Source of the DNA: VRUE01 sp963788975
GTDB taxonomy: Bacteria; Actinomycetota; Thermoleophilia; Solirubrobacterales; 70-9
NCBI GenBank assembly: GCA_963788975.1
Contig: CAWBIJ010000004.1
Coordinates: 744,001-808,000 of the forward strand
Length of the DNA stretch: 64,000 bases
Direction: 5' to 3'
The notes below the pieces were generated by a model. It was given only the letters and a program-made list of their open reading frames with translations. It was not told where the DNA came from and did not search any database. Each line of letters begins with the position of its first letter. Within the stretch, counting starts at the first letter, position 1. Below are positions 1-7,036 of this stretch, piece by piece. Made by a program: the position numbers and the translations under genes.

Positions 1-10
1 GATTCCATAG

Positions 11-123
11 GGGGCAATCCCGGCAGGGGTTCCACTTAACTTTCTCGGTGGAGCGGAAGCGGCCGTCCGAGATACGAGGTGACGAGAAAGTACAAGACGT
101 TCCACCCCTGCCGGGATTACCCC
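11..123 (-). repeat. R1 structured palindromic repeat, copy 1
   Basis: Imperfect hairpin of about 113 nt. Outer arms 11-30 and 104-123 pair at 19 of 20 positions; inner arms 39-47 and 83-91 pair perfectly over 9 bp. Between them is an asymmetric internal loop of 12 and 8 nt that reads, on the minus strand, GGAACGTCTTGT and TAAGTGGA. The same loop sequences, lengths and helix order occur at 12796-12905 and 49139-49250 on the plus strand. The apical part contains CGGACGGC, shared with copy 3. It lies just upstream of the secreted nuclease, in the opposite sense. Confidence 0.85.
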
Positions 124-151
124 TTGATCGCGCGCTGACGGGCTTCAGGTC

Positions 152-652
152 GTGAGAGGAGGGGTTGCCGGAAGCGTGGTGCTACTGGCTGCGGTGGCGC
201 TTGTCGTGCTGCGGCCCTGGGAAGGCGGTGAGGACCAGGGGGCGGCGTCGGTGACGGCGCTGGTGACTCGGGTCGTCGACGGCGACACGGTCGAGGCGCG
301 GATCGGCGGCGAGGTGGAGGACGTGCGGCTGATCGGGGTCGACACTCCGGAGACGGTGAAGCCGGGAGAGCCGGTTCAGTGCTTCGGCCTCCATGCCTCC
401 CGCTTCACCCACAGTCTGCTCGAGGGCCGGCGCGTGAGGCTGGTGTTCGGCGCCGAGCGGCGCGACCCCTACAACCGATTGCTCGCCTACGCCTATCTCG
501 ACGGCCTCTTCGTCAACGCGACCTTGGTCCGCCGTGGCCTCGCGCGCACGCTGACGATCCCACCCAACGACCGCTTCGCCCCGCGCCTGCGGCGGCTGGA
601 GCTCAAGGCGGCCCAAGCCGGGCGCGGCCTTTGGGGCGCCTGCTCGCCGTAA
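152..652 (+). CDS. Secreted/membrane-anchored thermonuclease-family protein
   Basis: Staphylococcal-nuclease (SNase/TNase) fold protein of 166 aa, expected to cleave DNA or RNA with Ca2+ outside the membrane. Residues 5-20 form a hydrophobic signal or anchor segment after a short basic start. The SNase core follows: DGDT at 43-46, RLIGVDTPET with Arg59, Asp64 and Glu67 (equivalents of Arg35, Asp40 and Glu43 of the staphylococcal enzyme), and the second catalytic arginine in YNRLLAY at about 109. Cys77 and Cys164 could form a disulfide. The start is GTG at 152. Repeat R1 lies immediately upstream. The family call is firm; the physiological substrate is unknown. Confidence 0.9.
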   Translation: MRGGVAGSVVLLAAVALVVLRPWEGGEDQGAASVTALVTRVVDGDTVEARIGGEVEDVRLIGVDTPETVKPGEPVQCFGLHASRFTHSLLEGRRVRLVFGAERRDPYNRLLAYAYLDGLFVNATLVRRGLARTLTIPPNDRFAPRLRRLELKAAQAGRGLWGACSP

Positions 653-744
653 ATAAGCATTTCGTAACGATCCGCACATCTCTTCTGCACAAGCCGTTGC
701 GTCCCTTTGCTACGGTGCGCCGCGGCCTCCGGGCCACCCCTTCT

Positions 745-984
745 ATGCGAATGCGTCAAAGCATCTCCCAGTTCGAGACGGCCTTCGAGCAGGAGACCGT
801 CCTCGAGCGTCGTCGTCGCGAGCAGCTGCGCCGCCGCGCCGCCAACCGTTCGCGAGAGCGGCGGATCGTCCGCGTCGAGCAGGAGAGCAAGGTTCGCTTC
901 AGCGTTCTCGCCGTCTGCCTCACCGTCACGGTGATCGTCGTCGTCGTCACCATGTTCGAGGCACTCGCCTTCCTGATGGACTAG
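745..984 (+). CDS. Small basic coiled-coil protein with C-terminal membrane anchor
   Basis: Predicted 79-aa protein, function unknown. Residues 1-48 are highly charged and helix-prone, with runs of Arg and Glu (ERRRREQLRRRAA) suggesting a coiled coil or a nucleic-acid or phospholipid contact surface. Residues 52-73 form one strongly hydrophobic helix, and three polar residues end the chain. The orientation is probably N-terminus inside. The 92-bp gap upstream holds a TACGGT -10-like hexamer at 711-716. A second ATG two codons downstream could also be used. No enzyme motif is visible. Confidence 0.7.
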   Translation: MRMRQSISQFETAFEQETVLERRRREQLRRRAANRSRERRIVRVEQESKVRFSVLAVCLTVTVIVVVVTMFEALAFLMD

Positions 985-1024
985 AGAGTCCATCCCCGTC
1001 CCGGTTGAATAGACTCGCGCGCCG

Positions 1025-1615
1025 ATGGCACGACGCTCACTGAAGCCACAGCTAAATCAGATCCGCGCCTGGGTTCGCCAGGGGCGCACCGACGCCTGGA
1101 TCGCCCACCAGCTCGAAGTCAGCGCCTCCGAGCTGCGCGAGTTCCGCAGCCAGCACGGCTTCACTCCCGACGAGGAGGACGCGAGCTCGCCGGAAGTCGA
1201 TCTCCGCGACGAGATCGAGGCCGAGATCGAGGCCGCCGCGGCCGAGGAAGCCGAGCAGGAAGCAGAGGCCGCTCCTGACGAGGATGAGGCCGAGAGCGAG
1301 GATGGGGACGAGGACGACGAAGGCGGCGGCGAGCCCCCCAGCCGCGAGCGTGGCGGCGAGGGTCGCCCGCGTCGCAGGCGCCGACGCGGTGGACGCGGTC
1401 GCGGACGCGGTCGCGGCAAAGAGCTTGAGGCGACCTTCGACCACGGCGAGACCGACGGTTACGGCCTCTGGCTGGACCCTTCAGTCGCCGACAACCCTGT
1501 CTACGTTGAGAACTGGGCGGGGAAGCGCGAGGTCACCGTGCGGATCGAGGCCGATCAGATCGTGATCCGCCGCCCGGCCGAGCCGGGCGACCAAAGCAAC
1601 GACTCAGACGAGTAG
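1025..1615 (+). CDS. Conserved protein with acidic stretch and RG-rich segment
   Basis: 196-aa protein without a recognised family. Residues 1-45 look like a small helical HTH-type module (IRAWVRQGRTDAWIAHQLEV, then SASELREF). Residues 46-105 are a very acidic, probably disordered stretch. Residues 113-131 form an Arg/Gly block typical of RNA-binding tails. Residues 137-185 look like a small folded beta domain (GLWLDPSVADNPVYVENW, then VTVRIEADQIVIRR). The layout suggests a nucleic-acid-associated protein, which is inference. It stands alone on the plus strand, convergent with the glycosyltransferase gene. Confidence 0.7.
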   Translation: MARRSLKPQLNQIRAWVRQGRTDAWIAHQLEVSASELREFRSQHGFTPDEEDASSPEVDLRDEIEAEIEAAAAEEAEQEAEAAPDEDEAESEDGDEDDEGGGEPPSRERGGEGRPRRRRRRGGRGRGRGRGKELEATFDHGETDGYGLWLDPSVADNPVYVENWAGKREVTVRIEADQIVIRRPAEPGDQSNDSDE

Positions 1616-1625
1616 CTCGCAGCCG

Positions 1626-3959
1626 TCAGGTGCCGGGAGTGTCCGGAATGCGGCGAAGCGGCGCGTTCCGCCGATCGCAGGCTGACGGGTCGAGTTCGCT
1701 GTTGACCTTCCAGACCGTGACGGAGCCGCTGCGTCGAATCGGCTGCACGGCTGGCTCATCGCGTAGCCAGGTCGCCTCGGGCGAGGGGATCGGGTTTGAG
1801 GGGTTGAGGAAGTTGAGGAAGGGAGCGGTGACCAGGTAGTCGAGGTCGGCCGCGTTGAGGGCGGTGCGGAACTCGGTGCAGGACGGGATGGCGTTGAAAG
1901 AGCCGTGCGGACCCTTCACGCCCAGGTAGCGGGCGCGGTTGGAGAGGTCGGTTCCGTAGAGGCCGTACTCGAGGAAGCCAGCCGTCGTCCCGGCGAGGCC
2001 GATGCGGGAGTCCTCGACGTCGCGGGCCCAGCTGTAGGCCGAGTCGAGATCGAAGCTGGGAATTGCCGTTTCGGGATTCTGGTTGGCGAAGCGTTCGTCC
2101 AGATAGTCCCGCTGGACCGGGTAGCCGATCGCGACCGCTGTGAGGCCGAGAGCGGCGAATCCGGTGGCGACCGCCGCGAGCGAGGCGCCACGGTGACGCG
2201 CGTAGAGCAGCGCCGCCGGAATCAGCACGGCGATCGTCGCGACCAGCAGGCCGAAGAGGCGATCCGGGTCGCGCAGGACGGCGTCGGCGCGATTGGTCAG
2301 CAGGAGCACGACGAGGAGAGCGCCGAGCAGCGCCCACTGTCGCCGCTCTCCATCGAAGGCCCGCGCCAGCGGCAGCAGCGAGATGCCGAGCAGCAGCGCG
2401 GGGATCGCGTAACGGATGTTGATCCCGAAGCCGGTTGGAGCACCCTCGGCTCCCGCAGCGCTGAGCGGCGTGAAGAGGTAGGCGAGCATCGCGAACAGGG
2501 CGACGCCACCGGCCCAAGCAACAATCCGATCTCCGCCGCAACGCTTTGCGGACCCAATAGGTGCCAAAGACGTTGCGGCCCGGCAAAGGGCGAGGACGGC
2601 GCCGACAATCGAGGCGGCCAAGACGAGGGGCCAAAGAGCCCCGAACGCCTGGTCCAGCCCCGATCCGAAGTACTCTCGCCAAACAGTGGTGTCAGTCGCG
2701 TAATGGGCGATCGAGAAGTCGGGACGACCGGTCTGCAGCTGCTCCGGGTGGGGGAGCGAGATCGGGCCGATGCTCTCGAGCTGCGGCAGCGGGTTGCCGG
2801 TGGCGATCAGGTTGCGCAGGTACCAGAACCCGCCACCCGCCAGAGCCGGCAGGAACCACCAGCCAGCAGCCGCCCACCGCCGCCCCGCGGGCGCCAGGAC
2901 CACGACCGCCAAGGTCAGCGCCGCCGCCATCGCCAGTGCAGTCGACTTGGTTCCTACCGCCAAGCCCGTCGCTAGCCCGGCAGCCGCAAGGGGGGCGGGG
3001 GTGGGGGTTGCCCAGTTGAGTGCTGGGTTTTTCGCCGGGCGGCTCGTCTCTCTCGCTGAGTGGTCAGTGCGAAAAACAGGACGCCGCACCCAACCGGGCA
3101 ACCCCCACCCCCGTCTCACGCACGCCCCCCAATCGACATTGACCAGGATCGCGACGGCGGCAAGGAGCAGCGCAGCAGCAACGACATCGTTCTTAGCTGC
3201 CCCTGGCTCGCGCACGACCAGCGTGTGGCACTCCAGGAGCACTGCCGCAGCAGCGACAGTCAGATGACCTCGGCCATACGGCCTCCCGATGCACCAAGCA
3301 GCCAGGAAAGCCAGCCCAAGGAACCCGAAGTTGATGAAGAGCGACAGCGTGTCCCGCTCGGTGAGCAGGATTCCGACCGCGTGCAGCAGCTCAGAATTCT
3401 GTGGATACAGCCAGTTCGTGAAAACGGTCTCCGTGTAGTGGAACCCCGTCACCGAGTGGCTATGAGCCATTTCCGCCGCGAACGGCATGTGGTACCAGAG
3501 CGAGTCGAAGTTGAATATGCCCCGGTCCAAGGCGTCCTTCGCGGTCAGCCCCCAGTGGACAAAGACCAGCGCCACGACCCCAACGGTGATCAGCAGCTGG
3601 AGCGTGCTCGGGCCGGCGGGTGGCGCCGTAGGGGGTACCGCCCCTGAGGAAGCTTTAGCTACCGGAAGGGGCGGTGGGTCCCCTGCGGCGACAGGACCCG
3701 CCGGCAGGAGCGCCATAACTGCCGCGACCACCAGCGCGGCAGCGACGAGTGCCCACGCATAGAGCAGCCCGAAGAGCCCAAGCAGCTCGGCCAGCCATAT
3801 GAGCAGTGCGATCCCTGTGACCGCCTCTACTAGACGAGCAGGGGCGCCATTCCAAGCCGGCAGGAGCTTCTGTCTTAGCCGGAATGCGGAGAATCCCAGC
3901 GCCAGCGCTACAGCCGCCAGGGCCAGGGCGCTGAGGATGTAGGAGCCGGCGCTGACCAC
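1626..3959 (-). CDS. Large polytopic membrane protein, GT-C glycosyltransferase-like, with two in-frame palindromic inserts
   Basis: 777 aa with about a dozen or more hydrophobic segments and a first extracytoplasmic loop rich in Asp, Trp, Tyr and His (FNFDSLWYHMPFAAEMAHS), as in GT-C enzymes that use polyprenyl-phosphate sugars. The soluble C-terminal part carries several Cys. Two stretches look foreign. Residues about 85-116 are encoded by repeat R2 (3612-3705), and residues about 282-321 by another large palindrome (2997-3112). Both keep the reading frame and are Pro-, Arg- and Ala-rich. The gene is last in the run mfd, foldase, eno, ftsB. The GTG start at 3959 is a guess within a few codons. 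Confidence 0.7.
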   Translation of the reverse strand: MVSAGSYILSALALAAVALALGFSAFRLRQKLLPAWNGAPARLVEAVTGIALLIWLAELLGLFGLLYAWALVAAALVVAAVMALLPAGPVAAGDPPPLPVAKASSGAVPPTAPPAGPSTLQLLITVGVVALVFVHWGLTAKDALDRGIFNFDSLWYHMPFAAEMAHSHSVTGFHYTETVFTNWLYPQNSELLHAVGILLTERDTLSLFINFGFLGLAFLAAWCIGRPYGRGHLTVAAAAVLLECHTLVVREPGAAKNDVVAAALLLAAVAILVNVDWGACVRRGWGLPGWVRRPVFRTDHSARETSRPAKNPALNWATPTPAPLAAAGLATGLAVGTKSTALAMAAALTLAVVVLAPAGRRWAAAGWWFLPALAGGGFWYLRNLIATGNPLPQLESIGPISLPHPEQLQTGRPDFSIAHYATDTTVWREYFGSGLDQAFGALWPLVLAASIVGAVLALCRAATSLAPIGSAKRCGGDRIVAWAGGVALFAMLAYLFTPLSAAGAEGAPTGFGINIRYAIPALLLGISLLPLARAFDGERRQWALLGALLVVLLLTNRADAVLRDPDRLFGLLVATIAVLIPAALLYARHRGASLAAVATGFAALGLTAVAIGYPVQRDYLDERFANQNPETAIPSFDLDSAYSWARDVEDSRIGLAGTTAGFLEYGLYGTDLSNRARYLGVKGPHGSFNAIPSCTEFRTALNAADLDYLVTAPFLNFLNPSNPIPSPEATWLRDEPAVQPIRRSGSVTVWKVNSELDPSACDRRNAPLRRIPDTPGT
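2997..3112. repeat. Large palindrome P inside the glycosyltransferase gene
   Basis: Outer arms 2997-3013 and 3096-3112 pair perfectly over 17 bp and are G-rich on the plus strand. Several further pairs with mismatches follow. Inner arms GTTTTTCG (3027-3034) and CGAAAAAC (3070-3077) close a 35-nt apex. The order of long outer helix, internal loop and T-rich inner helix resembles R1, but the loop sequences differ, so I treat it as a separate element. It is translated in frame. No second copy was seen in the window. Confidence 0.7.
3612..3705 (+). repeat. R2 structured palindromic repeat, copy 1 (in frame inside a CDS)
   Basis: About 94 nt. Outer arms GCCGGCGGGT (3612-3621) and ACCCGCCGGC (3696-3705) pair perfectly. 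An inner helix ACCGCCCC (3637-3644) with GGGGCGGT (3668-3675) closes a loop containing GAAGCTTTAGCTACCGG. The core is almost identical to 20645-20736 on the other strand, but the outer helix differs in sequence while remaining paired. Here it is translated on the minus strand as part of a Pro/Ala-rich loop of the 777-aa membrane protein. Confidence 0.85.
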
Positions 3960-3980
3960 CAGGCTAGCCCCGGGTGGAGG

Positions 3981-4352
3981 TCAGCGGTTGAGGCCGCTGA
4001 CCGTCAGCGGCCGCTCGCCTTCGGCCACCATGCCCTGCGCGCGCGCCTTGCCGGCGAGAAAGACGGGATCGTCGGCGTGCTGGACGCTGTGGTGGAGGCG
4101 CTGGTTTTCGTCCAGCAGCTCGTGCAGTTCGGCTTTCGCCGCGGTCGTCGCCGTGTAGGTCTTGACGAAATCGATCGCCGGGTTCAGGTAGGAGTAGAGG
4201 ACCGCCGCGAGGACAAGAGTCAGCGCCACTCGCCCCACTCGGTCCCACTGGATGCGGCTGGCGCCGCGCCGCGCCGCGGGCCTGCGGCGAGCCGCCGGTC
4301 GGCGTCTGGTGCGCTGAGCCGGCGTTCTGAGGGCGTGGGCACGTGCGGCCAC
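3981..4352 (-). CDS. ftsB: FtsB/DivIC-like septum formation initiator
   Basis: 123-aa bitopic protein. A long basic, Pro/Arg-rich cytoplasmic tail (1-35) is followed by one transmembrane helix at about 41-57 and then an extracytoplasmic coiled coil at about 68-92 (AKAELHELLDENQRLHHSV). A short conserved tail with DDPVFLAGKARAQGMV matches the FtsB/DivIC pattern of a paired Asp and an ArGlm-like segment. It is expected to bridge divisome proteins at the septum. The position directly downstream of eno is the classic location in Gram-positive bacteria. GTG start. Confidence 0.88.
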   Translation of the reverse strand: MAARAHALRTPAQRTRRRPAARRRPAARRGASRIQWDRVGRVALTLVLAAVLYSYLNPAIDFVKTYTATTAAKAELHELLDENQRLHHSVQHADDPVFLAGKARAQGMVAEGERPLTVSGLNR

Positions 4353-4388
4353 GCCTCCTCCTACGCGGCCGGGCCCCGCATTCCTTCA

Positions 4389-5681
4389 CTAAGCGGACCG
4401 TTGGCGGAATGCCTGCAAGCCGGGGAACTGCGCGGAGCTGCCCAGCTCCTCCTCGATCCGCAGCAGGCGGTTGTACTTCGCGACGCGGTCCGAGCGCGAG
4501 GGTGCGCCGGTCTTGATCTGGCCGGCGCCGGTAGCGACGGCGAGGTCGGCGATCGTCGTGTCCTCGGTCTCCCCGGAACGATGTGAGATCACCGCCGTGT
4601 ACCCGGCCTCGCGAGCGATCGCGATCGCCTCCAGCGTCTCGGTCAGGGTGCCGATCTGGTTGAGCTTGACCAGGATCGAGTTGCCCACCCCCGCCTCGAT
4701 CCCGCGCCGCAGCCGCTCCGGGTTGGTGACGAAGAGGTCGTCGCCGACCAGCTGCACCCGCTCGCCGAGCCGTTCGGTCAAGAGCTTCCAGCCGTCCCAG
4801 TCCTCCTCGTCCATGCCGTCCTCGATCGAGAGGATCGGGTAGCGAGCGCAGGCATCTGCCCAGTAGGAGGCCATCTCCTCCGGCGAGAGCGAGCGGCCCT
4901 CGTGTTCGAGCCGGTAGGCACCGCCCTCGAAGAGCTCGCTGGTCGCCGGGTCGAGGGCGATGAAGACATCGGCGCCGGGCTCGTATCCAGCTGCCTCGAC
5001 GCCAGCGAGAACCGCTTCCAGGGCAGCCTCGTTGGACTCCAGATTGGGGGCGAAACCGCCCTCGTCGCCGACCGCAGTGGCAAGGCCCTTGGAGGCGAGA
5101 CTCGTCTTCAGGGCGTGGAAGATCTCCGTGCCCACTCGCAGGCACTCGGAGAAGCTGTCGGCGCCGGCCGGCACCACCATGAACTCTTGGAAATCGACCG
5201 AGTTGTCGGCGTGGGCGCCGCCGTTGAGCACGTTCATCATCGGCACCGGAAGCGTCGTCCCGTCGCCACCGCAGAGCTCTGCCAGGTAGCGGTAGAGCGG
5301 CTGGCCAGCATCAGCGGCGGCGGCCTTGGCCGACGCCAGTGAGACCGCGAGGATTGCGTTGGCGCCCAGCCGGCCCTTGTTCGGTGTTCCGTCGAGCTCG
5401 ATCAGCGCCCGGTCGATCGCGGCCTGGTCATCGGGCGCCAACCCCTTCAGGGCCTCGGCGATCTCGCCATTGACGTAGGCGACGGCGTTCGCAACGCCCT
5501 TACCGGCCCAGGTGGAGCCGCCGTCGCGCAGCTCGACCGCCTCGAACTCACCGGTAGAAGCCCCCGAGGGCACCGCGGCCTGGCCGCGGGCGCCCGAGTC
5601 GAGGATGACTTCAGCCTCGACCGTCGGGTTGCCGCGCGAGTCGAGTATCTGGCGGGCGTGGATGGAGGAAACGGCGCTCAC
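4389..5681 (-). CDS. eno: Enolase
   Basis: 430 aa, full length. Converts 2-phosphoglycerate to phosphoenolpyruvate in glycolysis in the cytoplasm, with Mg2+. Visible signatures include the N-terminal ILDSRGNPTVE, GASTGEFEAVEL, VGDEGGFAPN, the metal ligands in DPATSE, SIEDGMDEEDW and LVGDDLFVTN, the catalytic lysine in SILVKLNQIGTLTE, and SHRSGETED. GTG start at 5681. It lies between the foldase gene and ftsB on the same strand, so probably in one transcript. Confidence 0.97.
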   Translation of the reverse strand: MSAVSSIHARQILDSRGNPTVEAEVILDSGARGQAAVPSGASTGEFEAVELRDGGSTWAGKGVANAVAYVNGEIAEALKGLAPDDQAAIDRALIELDGTPNKGRLGANAILAVSLASAKAAAADAGQPLYRYLAELCGGDGTTLPVPMMNVLNGGAHADNSVDFQEFMVVPAGADSFSECLRVGTEIFHALKTSLASKGLATAVGDEGGFAPNLESNEAALEAVLAGVEAAGYEPGADVFIALDPATSELFEGGAYRLEHEGRSLSPEEMASYWADACARYPILSIEDGMDEEDWDGWKLLTERLGERVQLVGDDLFVTNPERLRRGIEAGVGNSILVKLNQIGTLTETLEAIAIAREAGYTAVISHRSGETEDTTIADLAVATGAGQIKTGAPSRSDRVAKYNRLLRIEEELGSSAQFPGLQAFRQRSA

Positions 5682-5716
5682 GGGCGCGCCAGTCTAGTCG
5701 TGGGCTCGGCGTGTCG

Positions 5717-7000
5717 CTATTCGCCGGTGACGCCGGGTGGGAGCCCGGTGGTCCCGGTCGGCGGCGCGGCTTCGAGTTTCGACGGCCGCGGGCGCTGGGG
5801 AAGTTTTTCGCCTTCGGGAGTGAGCACGCTCACCGTGCCGGGCATGGCCGGCGTCACCTGCTGTACCGGGGCCGGGCAGGCTTCCGGAGCCGGTCCTTTC
5901 GGATCCGCTTCGTAGCAGGCGGGCGGGGCGCTCGCCGACCTCCCGGAGCCCTCGAAGTTGGCACAGCTTTCGGTCAGGAAGTCCTCGGCGCAGAAGGTGC
6001 GAGAGGTCCACTTGCTGCGGAAGTTACGGATCAGCCGGGCAGCGGCCTGCTGCTGGGTCTGTTCGCCGAGCTGGGCGCTGATCTGCGATTCGACTTCTTT
6101 CAGCGACTGAACTTTCTCCGAGTTCACCTTGTCGACTTCGAAAATCGTCCAGCCCTGCGCGCTTTTCACGGGCCCTTCGACCGCCGCCGGAGGGGCACTG
6201 AAGATCGCGCTATCGAGTTCGGGAAGGGCACCTTCCACCAGGCTCGTGCGCAGCCCGCCTTTGCCCTTTGTGGCGCTTTCGGTCGAGAACTCTTTGGCGA
6301 CTTTTTTCCAGCTCTGGTCCGAGTTGTCTTTTTCGAGCAGCGCCGCCGCTTCGTCGATTTTTTCCCGGTCTTTGTTGACGACGAGGCGCACGTCACGCGT
6401 TTCCGGCTGCGTGAACTGGGTGGCCTTCGCGGCTTCGTAGAACTCCTCAACTTCAGTGTCGCTGGGAGTGGCGGATTCTTCGGCAGCCTCTTTCTGGATC
6501 CGTTCGCTAAGCATCTGGATCTCGATCCGCTCGTCGACGTCCGTCTGGGTGAAGTTCGATTCTTTAAGGAATTTCTGGTATTGCGCCTCGGTTTTGAAGG
6601 CCTGTTTCTTCAGTTTCTCGAGTTCGTCGGAGACTTCCTCGGGGGTTACTGCGATCCCCATTTCCTCTGCCTCCCCCTGGATCCAAACCCGTTCCACCAC
6701 TTCCCCGAGGGCGGATTTTTCGAGTTCTTCGTACTGGGGGGTCCCCTCTTTGGGGACTTTCTGCCCGGCCTGCCCGGCTGTCTGTTCAATCGCTCGTTTC
6801 AGGTCCTCTTCGGAGACCGTTCCGAGACCGTCGGGGGCGTCCTCGACGACCGCGACGTCACCGGAGGAAACGCTGGGGTTGCCGAGACCTTGGGCGACAG
6901 CGAGGATCAAAAAGAGCAGAACGAGAAGGCCGGCGAAAGCGAGCAGCGTGAGGCGCTGCAGGCCGGCTGACTTCTGATCTCCCCGCCCTTTCGAAGCCAC
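5717..7000 (-). CDS. SurA/PrsA-like extracytoplasmic foldase (parvulin peptidyl-prolyl isomerase)
   Basis: 427 aa. A basic start is followed by a signal-anchor helix at about 19-38, then a SurA_N-like helical chaperone domain (about 60-190; VTPEEVSDELEKLKK, then YQKFLKESNFTQTDVDERI) and a degenerate parvulin domain at about 195-290 (AKEFSTESATKGKGGLRTSL, GWTIFEVDKV). The tail of about 70 aa is Pro-rich with four Cys and is probably disordered. It is expected to assist folding of exported proteins. It is translated from GTG just downstream of mfd and upstream of eno. A chaperone-only role is possible. Confidence 0.85.
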   Translation of the reverse strand: MASKGRGDQKSAGLQRLTLLAFAGLLVLLFLILAVAQGLGNPSVSSGDVAVVEDAPDGLGTVSEEDLKRAIEQTAGQAGQKVPKEGTPQYEELEKSALGEVVERVWIQGEAEEMGIAVTPEEVSDELEKLKKQAFKTEAQYQKFLKESNFTQTDVDERIEIQMLSERIQKEAAEESATPSDTEVEEFYEAAKATQFTQPETRDVRLVVNKDREKIDEAAALLEKDNSDQSWKKVAKEFSTESATKGKGGLRTSLVEGALPELDSAIFSAPPAAVEGPVKSAQGWTIFEVDKVNSEKVQSLKEVESQISAQLGEQTQQQAAARLIRNFRSKWTSRTFCAEDFLTESCANFEGSGRSASAPPACYEADPKGPAPEACPAPVQQVTPAMPGTVSVLTPEGEKLPQRPRPSKLEAAPPTGTTGLPPGVTGE

Positions 7001-7036
7001 GGAGCGGGCAGCATAGTCAAATTGGCTAAAGGCAGG

